A stretch of 64,000 nucleotides of DNA from Akkermansia muciniphila. GTDB lineage: Bacteria; Verrucomicrobiota; Verrucomicrobiia; Limisphaerales; BJHT01. The position numbers were made by a program, and so were the translations under genes. This document shows positions 43,126 to 50,535 of the stretch, piece after piece. The notes beneath the pieces are model-generated. The model saw nothing but the letters and a program-made list of their open reading frames with translations, did no database searches and was not told the origin of the DNA. The stretch lies in contig CAMAUZ010000004.1 in the NCBI GenBank assembly GCA_945861535.1, positions 62,001-126,000 on the forward strand, given 5' to 3'. Within the stretch, counting starts at the first letter, position 1; each line of letters starts with the position of its first letter.

Positions 43126-44729
43126 CGTAGTTCTTTCTTGTTTTGCAACGGCAGCTCCAAGGTGAAGACCGCGCCGTGGCCTAGGCCATCGCTGTGGACC
43201 GTCAGCCGGCCGCCCAGTTCCTTCGCCGCCAGCGCGCCGCTGTGCAGGCCGAAGCCGTGGCCGTCTTTTTTGGTGGTGAAGCCGTGCTGGAAAATCCGAC
43301 CCAGGTTTTCCGGCGCAATGCCGACCCCGTTGTCGATGACGGCGATCCGCACGCCCTCGGTCTCGTGCAAGGTCGCGCGCACGATCAGCCGCTTTTCGCC
43401 CGCCACCTTGCCCAGCGCGTGTTTGGCGTTGTTCACCAGGTTCACCAGAATCTGCAGCACCTTGTGCCGGTCCGTCAGCAGCGGCGGCAGCGGGGGCAGT
43501 TCCTTGATCAACTCGACTCCGTGACGGCCAAAACCAGCGGCGTTGATACTGAGGGCTTCCACAACCAGCTCCGTCACGGAGAGCGTCTCCATGACCCCGG
43601 ACCCGCGCGCGTGGCGCTGCTGCGTCGCCACGATCTCCTTGATGTGCTCGATGTTCTTCCGAAGCATCTCCAGCTCCTGCAAAATGCCCGGCTGCGGCTC
43701 GGCCAGATGCTCGATTAGCTTGAGCAGGTAGCCCGGCAGCTCCTTGCCGCGCGGATCGTGGGCGAGGAACGCGGGCAGATCGTGGGCGTGCTCGCGGAGC
43801 AGCGTGGCCACGGCCTTCAGGCCGCCGGCCTTGGACTGCCGAACCTTCCCGGCCACGACCTCCGCCGAGACGCTGACGCTGTTGAGCACGTTGCCGACGT
43901 TGTGCAGCACGCTGGTGGCGACCTCGGCCATGCCGGCCTGACGGGAGACTTCCACCAGCTCGCGGTGCGCTTGGACCAGATCGCGGGTCCGTTCCCGCAC
44001 CTGCGTCTCGACTCCGGCGTAAGCCCGGCGTAGATCGTCCTGCACGCGCTCCCGCTCGGACAGGTAGCGACGCCCGGCCCGCAGCACGGCGATCCACGAC
44101 ACCAGCAGCACCGAAAGTCCCAAGAAACCCGCGGCGACGATTGAGAACATCACGCGTTGCTCCCGGACCAGCCGCTCCTGTGCCTGCGCGGTGAATGCGG
44201 CGATGATGCGATTCAGACCGCCGCTGTAAGCCTTCTTGAACTGGTCATACTCCGCCGAGTCCAGCACCGCGGCGGCGGCTTTCAGTTGGCCCTCCCGCGC
44301 CAGCCCGAACGCCCGGTGCTCCAGGGCCACGAGCGCGGCGTTCGCGCTGTCCGTGTCCGTGATCGCGCGCTCGATGAGGGGATCCTGCGCCAGTTGCCGG
44401 GCCTCCTTGATCGCCGCTTCCAGCTTCGGGTCGGCCTCGCGGTAGCGCTGCTCCCACTTCGGGTCGCCCGTGGCGGCGGCCTGCCGGGCGGACATGGTCA
44501 GCACTTCGTCCAGATGCGTGATGACTCCGCTCAACTGCTGGAGCCGGAACTCCTGCGTCAGCAGGCCGCGGAAATGCCGAAACGACTGCCAGTCATTCCA
44601 GCTCGAGATGAGTAGGAAAACCGCAGTGAACCCGATCGCGACGGTGAGCCGCTTGGTGGGGAAATCGCTAGTGGCCGCCGGTTGGCTGGCATCCGGGTCT
44701 CCCGTTCCGTTGGCGGCGGGCGTGCTCAT
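43122..44729 (-). CDS. Membrane histidine kinase
   Basis: A 535-residue kinase with membrane helices near residues 30-46 and 192-215 enclosing a helical periplasmic domain. A coiled coil is followed by the His box EVATSVLHNVGNVLNSV, the variant seen in kinases of the ...LHNVGN.LNS... group. The HATPase domain has NLVNNAKHALG, VIDNGVGIAPENLG and GHGFGLHSGAL. It precedes and overlaps the REC-HK-REC gene, suggesting a phosphorelay in which this protein senses and the partner relays. Confidence 0.9.
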   Translation of the reverse strand: MSTPAANGTGDPDASQPAATSDFPTKRLTVAIGFTAVFLLISSWNDWQSFRHFRGLLTQEFRLQQLSGVITHLDEVLTMSARQAAATGDPKWEQRYREADPKLEAAIKEARQLAQDPLIERAITDTDSANAALVALEHRAFGLAREGQLKAAAAVLDSAEYDQFKKAYSGGLNRIIAAFTAQAQERLVREQRVMFSIVAAGFLGLSVLLVSWIAVLRAGRRYLSERERVQDDLRRAYAGVETQVRERTRDLVQAHRELVEVSRQAGMAEVATSVLHNVGNVLNSVSVSAEVVAGKVRQSKAGGLKAVATLLREHAHDLPAFLAHDPRGKELPGYLLKLIEHLAEPQPGILQELEMLRKNIEHIKEIVATQQRHARGSGVMETLSVTELVVEALSINAAGFGRHGVELIKELPPLPPLLTDRHKVLQILVNLVNNAKHALGKVAGEKRLIVRATLHETEGVRIAVIDNGVGIAPENLGRIFQHGFTTKKDGHGFGLHSGALAAKELGGRLTVHSDGLGHGAVFTLELPLQNKKELR

Positions 44730-44799
44730 GCTGGCTCCGTAGGCGTCGCGCCGCGCGCGGCGGCGCGGGACGGTGAGTGGTCGTGATGGATCCTGGCCT

Positions 44800-45387
44800 T
44801 CATAATGGGCTCGCCGGGTTGGCTGTCGTCCCCTTTGCCGTCAGGAAGGACAAGTCATGCCGAGGGGGTAGCCCGGCCAGCCGGGCCAGTTCATTGACCT
44901 CCTGCTTCAGTTCGATCATTTGCAGCTCGCGCCCGACGGTCAGGCGGTGAAAGCGCTCGAGGTCCTCCATTCGCCGGCGGAGCGCCTCGTCCGTCGCGCG
45001 GCGCTCAGCCCGCAGCCGCTTCTCGTTCAACGCATGCCCGACGGTCGGGCCGAGCCGGGCGAGCCGGTCCTTGAGCAGGTAATCCGCGGCGCCATGGCGC
45101 ATCGCGGCCACGGCGGTCTCCTCGCCAATCGTGCCGGAGACGATGATGAAGGGGATGTCCAGGCCGCGCGATTGGAGCAAGGCCAGCGCCTCCATCGAGT
45201 CCCAGCCGGGCAGGCCGAAGTCCGCGAGGATGACATCCCAGTGGGATTCGAGCGCGGTCGTGAAGTCCGCCTCGGCCTCCACGCGTCGCCACTCGGGCTC
45301 GTAGCCGGCGCGGCGCAGCTCGCGGAGGTTCAGCTCCGCATCGGTGGCGCTGTCCTCGAGGACCAGCACTCTGATTCTATTGTTCAT
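44800..45387 (-). CDS. Response regulator with C-terminal coiled coil
   Basis: A 195-residue protein: REC domain (VLVLEDSATDAEL, acceptor in ILADFGLPGWD, Lys in YLLKDR) and a C-terminal helix ending QMIELKQEVNELARLAGLPPR. The last segment resembles linkers that precede histidine kinase domains, so this may be a former kinase fragment or a true adaptor. ATG 45387 was chosen by the REC start. It is 19 bases downstream of the Rcp1-like gene, on the same strand. Confidence 0.85.
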   Translation of the reverse strand: MNNRIRVLVLEDSATDAELNLRELRRAGYEPEWRRVEAEADFTTALESHWDVILADFGLPGWDSMEALALLQSRGLDIPFIIVSGTIGEETAVAAMRHGAADYLLKDRLARLGPTVGHALNEKRLRAERRATDEALRRRMEDLERFHRLTVGRELQMIELKQEVNELARLAGLPPRHDLSFLTAKGTTANPASPL

Positions 45388-45406
45388 AAAACTGCTTTTG
45401 GTCGGG

Positions 45407-45850
45407 TCACTTGGGCTCGTGGTTGACGAGCAGCCAGTAATGACCCAGCTCCGCCACGGCGGCGGAGAAACTCTCAAAATCCATCGGCTTCACCACGTAG
45501 CTGTTCACACCCAGCTTGTAGCTCTCCAGCACGTCCCGTTCTTCACGGGAGGAGGTCATTATCACCACGGGAATGAGCCGCGTGCGCTCGTCGGCACGGA
45601 TGGCGCGCAACACTTCCAGGCCGTCCACCTTGGGCAACTTCAAGTCCAGCACCACGAACTTGGGGCGGGCGCTGACATCGCGGTCGGCGTGGGAGCCGGT
45701 GCCAAAAATCCAGTCCAACGCCTCCTGCCCGTCCTTCACGTGGACGACCTGGTTGGCGAGGTTGCGCTTGCGTAGCGTGCGCAAGGTCATCTCGGCATCG
45801 CGGGGGTTGTCCTCGACGAGGAGGACTTCGACTGCAGTGGGTGGGTTCAT
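45407..45850 (-). CDS. Rcp1-like single-domain response regulator
   Basis: A 147-residue REC domain without an output domain ([14 protein letters not shown], acceptor in [13 protein letters not shown], Lys in VVKPMDFE). The pattern [11 protein letters not shown]...[10 protein letters not shown]...G matches the Rcp1 group, which takes phosphate from phytochrome-like Cph1-type kinases. The PAS kinase located across the toxin-antitoxin pair has a Cph1-type His box and is a reasonable partner. Confidence 0.9.
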   Translation of the reverse strand: MNPPTAVEVLLVEDNPRDAEMTLRTLRKRNLANQVVHVKDGQEALDWIFGTGSHADRDVSARPKFVVLDLKLPKVDGLEVLRAIRADERTRLIPVVIMTSSREERDVLESYKLGVNSYVVKPMDFESFSAAVAELGHYWLLVNHEPK

Positions 45851-45892
45851 TTCAAGTTTCCTTTCAAAGGGGCGGGGCGGTAGTGTGGGGTC

Positions 45893-46132
45893 ATGAGCTA
45901 TCAAACGATGGAAGTGGAACTGAACCGGGGTCGCATCCGCGCCTGCGGCTCGGAGACGCTGCCCGAGCAAGCCCGCGGGCTGTTGACCATTCTCACCGCC
46001 GCACCGGAACCGGCCGGTCCAGCCGCCAACGTGACGCTGGCCGACTTGGTGGCCGACCTGGCCGGGATCGGGCACGGGAACCACGCTGACCTGTCCACCA
46101 ACAAGGCGCATCTGGCGGACTTTGGCCGATGA
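45893..46132 (+). CDS. VapB-like antitoxin (probable)
   Basis: A 79-residue protein beginning [20 protein letters not shown], which resembles small antitoxins that precede PIN-domain toxins. It overlaps the PIN gene by 4 bases (ATGA at 46129), as antitoxin-toxin pairs usually do. No clear DNA-binding motif can be assigned by eye. It is the only plus-strand unit in this signalling cluster. Confidence 0.75.
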   Translation: MSYQTMEVELNRGRIRACGSETLPEQARGLLTILTAAPEPAGPAANVTLADLVADLAGIGHGNHADLSTNKAHLADFGR

Positions 46133-46548
46133 AGGCCCGGTTCATCCTGGACACCGGCCCATTGGTGGCGTGGCTCTGCCCCGGAGACGAACACCACGGC
46201 TGGGCGCGGGCCGCCTTTGCCCAACTGCCAGCGGGTGGCGCAGTATGCGAAGCGGTCCTGGCCGAAGCCTGTCATCTGGCCGCCAAGGATGGGATTGCCC
46301 CCAGCCGGGTGATTGAGTTCGTGGAGCGGGGCCGCCTGACGTTGGTTCCGCTGGCTGGCGAGTTGTCCCTCGTCCGGGCACTGCTGGACCAATACGCGGA
46401 TGCACCCATGGATTTTGCCGATGCCTGCGTGGTGCGCTTGGCGGAACTCCACCCGGACGCCACCGTTTGCACCACGGACCGGGACTTCCAGTTTTACCGG
46501 CGCAACGGCCGGGAGCCGATTCCCCTGCTCGCCCCGTTTGGCGGCTGA
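46129..46548 (+). CDS. VapC-like PIN-domain toxin
   Basis: A 139-residue PIN domain. The four acidic residues that bind Mg2+ are visible: Asp in [11 protein letters not shown], Glu in [10 protein letters not shown], Asp in [13 protein letters not shown], and Asp in [10 protein letters not shown]. VapC toxins are site-specific RNases that cut tRNA or rRNA. Upstream and overlapping lies the likely antitoxin. The pair splits the minus-strand kinase/regulator cluster. Confidence 0.9.
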   Translation: MKARFILDTGPLVAWLCPGDEHHGWARAAFAQLPAGGAVCEAVLAEACHLAAKDGIAPSRVIEFVERGRLTLVPLAGELSLVRALLDQYADAPMDFADACVVRLAELHPDATVCTTDRDFQFYRRNGREPIPLLAPFGG

Positions 46549-46604
46549 CACCGAGCAGACCCTCCGGCTGACAGATTCGTCGCTGAGTTGTTTCCTCGCT
46601 GCGC

Positions 46605-48641
46605 TCATGCGGCACCTTTCCCCTCGGGCAGCGTGAAATAAAACGTCGCCCCCACGCCGGGCTGGCCCTCGGCCCAGATTTTGCCGCCGTGGCGGTGGAT
46701 GATGCGCTGCACCAGCGCCAGCCCGACGCCCGTGCCCTCGAACTCCGCCTCCGTATGCAGCCGCTGGAAGACGCCAAAGAGCTTGTGGCTGAAGCGCGGG
46801 TCAAAGCCGACGCCGTTGTCCTTCACGTAATAGACCACCTCACTGCCGCTGCCTGTGCTGCCGACTTCGACGACCGGGTCCGGCTGGCGGCGGCTGAACT
46901 TCACGGCGTTGCTGAGGAGATTGGTGAAGACCTGCCGCAGCATGGCGAGGTCGCCCTGTGCCGGCGGCAGCGGGTGGAGGACAAACCGGGGCGGAGCCGC
47001 CAAAGCTGCCGCCGCTGCGCCCTCGAACACGGCCCGCGCCAGTCCCTCCAGGTCCACCGCCGAGCGCTCCATCTTCTGCCGGCCCATGCGTGAGAACGCC
47101 AGCAGGTCGTCAATCAGCTCGCCCATGCGCCGCGCCTCGCTGCTCACCACGCCCAGCAGGCGGTTGCCCTCCGCGTCGAGCTGGCCGGCGCAGTCCTCCT
47201 GCAGCATCCGCACGTAGCCATCCACGCCGCGCAAGGGGGCGCGCAGGTCGTGCGACACGGAGTAGGAGAAGGCTTCCAACTCCTTGTTGGCGGCTTCCAA
47301 CTGGGCGGTGCGGTCGGCCACGCGCTCTTCGAGGTGGGCATTGAGCCGGGTCACGGAATCCTGCGCGACCTTCAGGTCATGGATGTCGGTGCAGGTGCCG
47401 AACCACTTGAGGACGGTGCCGTCGGCCGCGCGCACGGGCACGCCGCGGATCAGCCACCATTGATAAACTCCATCCGCCCGGCGCAGGCGGCACTCGATCG
47501 AGTAAGTGCCGATCGTCGCCGTCGCGTGCTGCCAGGCGTCCCACGCCCGCTGCTGGTCGTCCGGATGGAACGGCTTGTTCCACCCGTGCCCGAGGCTCTC
47601 CTCCAGAGTGAGCCCCGTGTAGTCCATCCAGTGCTCGTTGAGATAGGTGGTCCAGCCATCGGGCCGCGTGATCCAGACGATCTGCGGCATGGCCTCGGCC
47701 AGCAGGCGGAATTCCGCCTCGCTCGCTCGCAACTGCTCCCCCGCCAGTTGGCGCTCGCCTTGGATTTCTCTCAGCTTGGCCTGCGTTTCCGCCAACCAGC
47801 CCAGCACACTGTCTTGCAGGTCCGCTTTCACCTGGCTTCCAGCCGCGAAATCTCCACTGCCCATCCGGGCGATCTCGGCGTGAACCTCGTCCAGTGAACC
47901 GCCCAGCGTGCCACGCAAGGCTGCGTAGGTGCGCCACAGCATGAACAGCAGCCCCAGGCCGGTCGCGATGAACAAATACCGCAGAGCCGTGGCGTGAAGT
48001 TCGGCGCTCTGGATTGCCGCCAGCGTGCGCTGGTCCACCAGCGCCATGAAGCCGTCAATCGGCTGCATGGCCGAAATCTTGGCCCGGTGATACTGGTCGT
48101 CATACAGCATGCGGAGCGCCCGGCGCCGGTTGGCCTCCGCCTCCGGCCCGGTGGCCTCGGCCAGTTTCATCGCCTCGAGCTCCGGCTGTGTCAGCGCATC
48201 GGAATTCGCCTTGGCCACCGCCAGCTTTTGGAACTCCTCTTCGGTGAACCCCGCTTCGCGCATCAACTCCACCAGCGGGACCGACTGCGAGCTTTCGGGC
48301 CGCGGGGCCAGTCCGCCCGGCAGCATCAGAATCCAGTAAGGCCGCCAATAATTCTCCGGCCGGGGTTTCTTCCCGTCCCGGATGGCCAGGATGTCCTGGA
48401 AGTGCTGCTTGTAAGCGGGCTCGCCGGTCGCGACATAAGTCCGGACCAGCCGCGTGAGGTCGTCGCCGGACTGGCGCAACTCATCCGCCAGCAGAAAGGA
48501 GCGGTGCCGCGACTCGTAGGCGCGCTCCACCGCCTCGCGCGAAGCGACGTAGCGGGCAAAGACCACGGCCAGCAGCACGACGAGGACGACCGAGACGAGC
48601 AGGTTGCGGGAGAACTGGGCTGGCTGGCGATTGGCAGTCAT
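46605..48641 (-). CDS. Membrane PAS histidine kinase, Cph1-like
   Basis: A 678-residue kinase: membrane helix near residues 12-31, helical periplasmic domain, second helix near 220-240, and a PAS domain at about 310-430 (AMPQIVWITRPDGWTTYLNE). The His box is SVSHDLRAPLRGVDGY near residue 455, followed by a HATPase with NLLSNAVKFSRR, VKDNGVGFDP and GTGVGLALV. The SHDLRAPLR type kinase is usual for bacteriophytochrome-like proteins that work with Rcp1-type regulators. ATG 48641 overlaps the preceding double REC gene by 4 bases, which fixes the start. Confidence 0.92.
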   Translation of the reverse strand: MTANRQPAQFSRNLLVSVVLVVLLAVVFARYVASREAVERAYESRHRSFLLADELRQSGDDLTRLVRTYVATGEPAYKQHFQDILAIRDGKKPRPENYWRPYWILMLPGGLAPRPESSQSVPLVELMREAGFTEEEFQKLAVAKANSDALTQPELEAMKLAEATGPEAEANRRRALRMLYDDQYHRAKISAMQPIDGFMALVDQRTLAAIQSAELHATALRYLFIATGLGLLFMLWRTYAALRGTLGGSLDEVHAEIARMGSGDFAAGSQVKADLQDSVLGWLAETQAKLREIQGERQLAGEQLRASEAEFRLLAEAMPQIVWITRPDGWTTYLNEHWMDYTGLTLEESLGHGWNKPFHPDDQQRAWDAWQHATATIGTYSIECRLRRADGVYQWWLIRGVPVRAADGTVLKWFGTCTDIHDLKVAQDSVTRLNAHLEERVADRTAQLEAANKELEAFSYSVSHDLRAPLRGVDGYVRMLQEDCAGQLDAEGNRLLGVVSSEARRMGELIDDLLAFSRMGRQKMERSAVDLEGLARAVFEGAAAAALAAPPRFVLHPLPPAQGDLAMLRQVFTNLLSNAVKFSRRQPDPVVEVGSTGSGSEVVYYVKDNGVGFDPRFSHKLFGVFQRLHTEAEFEGTGVGLALVQRIIHRHGGKIWAEGQPGVGATFYFTLPEGKGAA

Positions 48642-49483
48642 GCGCACACCCCTCTCCCCTCGGGTGGCGCGGCGGGTGCCAGCCCTTGGTCCGGTCGTGC
48701 AAGCTGCTGCCGCAGCGCTGCCAGCACCTCCGGCACGAGCTCGAACTCCCGGGACTTGTCGAAAAAATGGTCCGCGCCCAACTCGAGGCAGGCCTCGCGG
48801 AAATCCGTCGTGACCATGCTGGTCAGCACGGCCACCACGCAGGCGGGGCGGAGAGACTTCATGGCCTGCAGTGCCTTGAAACCGTTCCCATTCTCCATGT
48901 TCATGTCCATCACCACCGCGTCCGGCAGATGCTGGTGGAACAGTGCGAGCGCGCCGGCAGCCGTGTCGGCCTCGCCGACGATTTCCACCGAACCGGATTC
49001 CTCGATGAGGCTGTGGACGCGCTGGCGCACGACCGCCGAGGCATCGACGAGCAGCACCCGCACCGCGCGGGGCACCCCTGTGAACGTGTCGCCGGCCCGA
49101 CCCGCCGCGGCCAGCGCCGCGATGGTTTCGCAGACCCGGTTAAACTCGGTGGCTTTGTCGAAAAAATGCAGTGCGCCCTGGGCTAGGCAGGACGCCTTCA
49201 CGTAGTCGTGGGTGAAGATGGACAGGAAGAGGACCACCGGCGGCGGGGTGCAGCGGGTCGCGCAGGCCAGCACGTCCAATCCGCTGCCGTCGGGCAACGC
49301 GAAATCCAGCACCACCACGTCCGGCCGGAGCACGGCCAGCGCGTGAATGGCCGCAGTCACGTCGCCCGCTTCGCCGACGACATGGACGCCCGCACAATCC
49401 GCCAGCGCCGCGCGCAATGCCGCGCGCGTGGACGCCGCGTCGTCCACGAGCAGCACCGACAGGCTGGGGTTTCCACGATTCAC
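48638..49483 (-). CDS. Tandem double-REC protein without output domain
   Basis: A 281-residue protein if started at the GTG at 49483 (an open extension to another GTG at 49546 looks non-coding). Two REC domains: LSVLLVDDAASTR with acceptor in VVLDFALPDG, and VRVLLVDASAVVRQ with acceptor in VVMDMNMENG. The second lacks the first of the usual acidic pair (DA instead of DD). The first has FDKATEF and the second FDKSREF at the Lys position. It is translationally coupled to the kinase downstream, so it may be an intermediate in its phosphorelay. Confidence 0.85.
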   Translation of the reverse strand: MNRGNPSLSVLLVDDAASTRAALRAALADCAGVHVVGEAGDVTAAIHALAVLRPDVVVLDFALPDGSGLDVLACATRCTPPPVVLFLSIFTHDYVKASCLAQGALHFFDKATEFNRVCETIAALAAAGRAGDTFTGVPRAVRVLLVDASAVVRQRVHSLIEESGSVEIVGEADTAAGALALFHQHLPDAVVMDMNMENGNGFKALQAMKSLRPACVVAVLTSMVTTDFREACLELGADHFFDKSREFELVPEVLAALRQQLARPDQGLAPAAPPEGRGVCA

Positions 49484-49894
49484 GCCCCCAACGTAGGCAC
49501 GCGCGCCGAGAGCCGGCAGTCGCTGAAATCCTCTTTCGCGTGTCACTGCGCCAGCGACAGCGTGTCATTGCCCGTCCTACAAGCCGGGACGCAAACCGCA
49601 CAGCCGCCACGGTGACAAGGCGGAGACCGGAAACAGCGAGTCGGTCCGCGTCGGCGGGGGGACAGCGGCGCTGAAGCCGCCGCAGTCCAGACGCTGCGCG
49701 TTGCCCCTGGCCGTGGATGAGTCGCGCCAGCGTCTTGGAGTGCGGCAGTCCCCTGCCGCTTTCGGACGCGCCACGGCCAACGAAAAGCGCCAGAGGACTG
49801 GCGCACTCCAAAACCTCGCGGCCCAGCGGGAGGTTCATGAGCAAGCCGCCCAGTCCGCCTCCTCACGTCAGCGGCTACGCTTGCGCCGCCACGC
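49484..49894. other. Intergenic region with palindromic repeat
   Basis: About 411 bases. A palindrome with arms tggagtgcggcagtcccctg and a compensated inverse copy spans 49736-49810, and cgcctcctcacgtcagcggc lies at 49858-49880. The region also shows a long open frame by chance. No gene or promoter can be assigned. Confidence 0.55.
49736..49810. repeat. Palindromic repeat family C, copy 1
   Basis: Arms of about 27 bp (tggagtgcggcag...) with four compensated or single mismatches around ttcggacgcgccacggcca. The central string ttcggacgcgcca also occurs in the hairpin at 53729-53820. Confidence 0.75.
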
Positions 49895-50524
49895 TCACTC
49901 CACCAAGCCGTGCTGGAGGGCGTAGCGGGTCAACTCCACGTTGCCGGCGAGGCCGAGCTTCTTGAGCAGGCGCATGCGGTGCGTGCTCACGGTGTTGACG
50001 CTGAGGGAAAGCTCGGCGGCGATTTCCTTCACCGTGCGCGCCGTGGCGAGGAGCCGTAGAATCTGGAACTCCCGCGGGGAAAGCTGGTCGTGGGTGGGCC
50101 TCGTCGCACCGGCATTCAGCTCCGCGGCGAGCGCCTCGCCGAGTTCAGCGGTGATGTAGCGGCCGCCGGCGAGGACCTTGCGCACGGCGGCGACGAGCTG
50201 CTCCGGCGCGCCGTCTTTGGCGAGGTAGCCCGCAGCCCCGGCCTTCACGGCGCGGATGGCGAATTCCGCCTGCGGATACGCGCTCAAGATGAGCACCGCC
50301 AGCGCGGGGCGAGCCGCCTTCAGCTCGGGCAGCACGTCCAGGCCGCTGCGCCCGGGCATGTTGATGTCCAGCAGCACGACGTCCCAATTCTCCCGCCGCA
50401 CCCGCGCGAGCACCTCCTCGGCGGTGGCCACCTCGGCGATGGTGATGCTGCCCAGCTCCTCGACGAGAATGTCCCGCAAGCCGCGGCGAATCAGCGCGTG
50501 GTCGTCGGCGATGAGAATCTTCAT
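49895..50524 (-). CDS. NarL/LuxR-family response regulator
   Basis: A 209-residue regulator: REC domain (ILIADDHALIRRGLRD, acceptor in VVLLDINMPGRSG, Lys in YLAKDGA) and a C-terminal LuxR-type helix-turn-helix (LSPREFQILRLLATARTVKE, NTVSTHRMRLLKKLG). It is a DNA-binding transcription factor. ATG 50524 was chosen; a TTG three codons upstream is the only alternative. It follows the PAS kinase by 11 bases and so forms a cognate pair. Confidence 0.93.
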   Translation of the reverse strand: MKILIADDHALIRRGLRDILVEELGSITIAEVATAEEVLARVRRENWDVVLLDINMPGRSGLDVLPELKAARPALAVLILSAYPQAEFAIRAVKAGAAGYLAKDGAPEQLVAAVRKVLAGGRYITAELGEALAAELNAGATRPTHDQLSPREFQILRLLATARTVKEIAAELSLSVNTVSTHRMRLLKKLGLAGNVELTRYALQHGLVE

Positions 50525-50535
50525 GGCTGGCAAGG

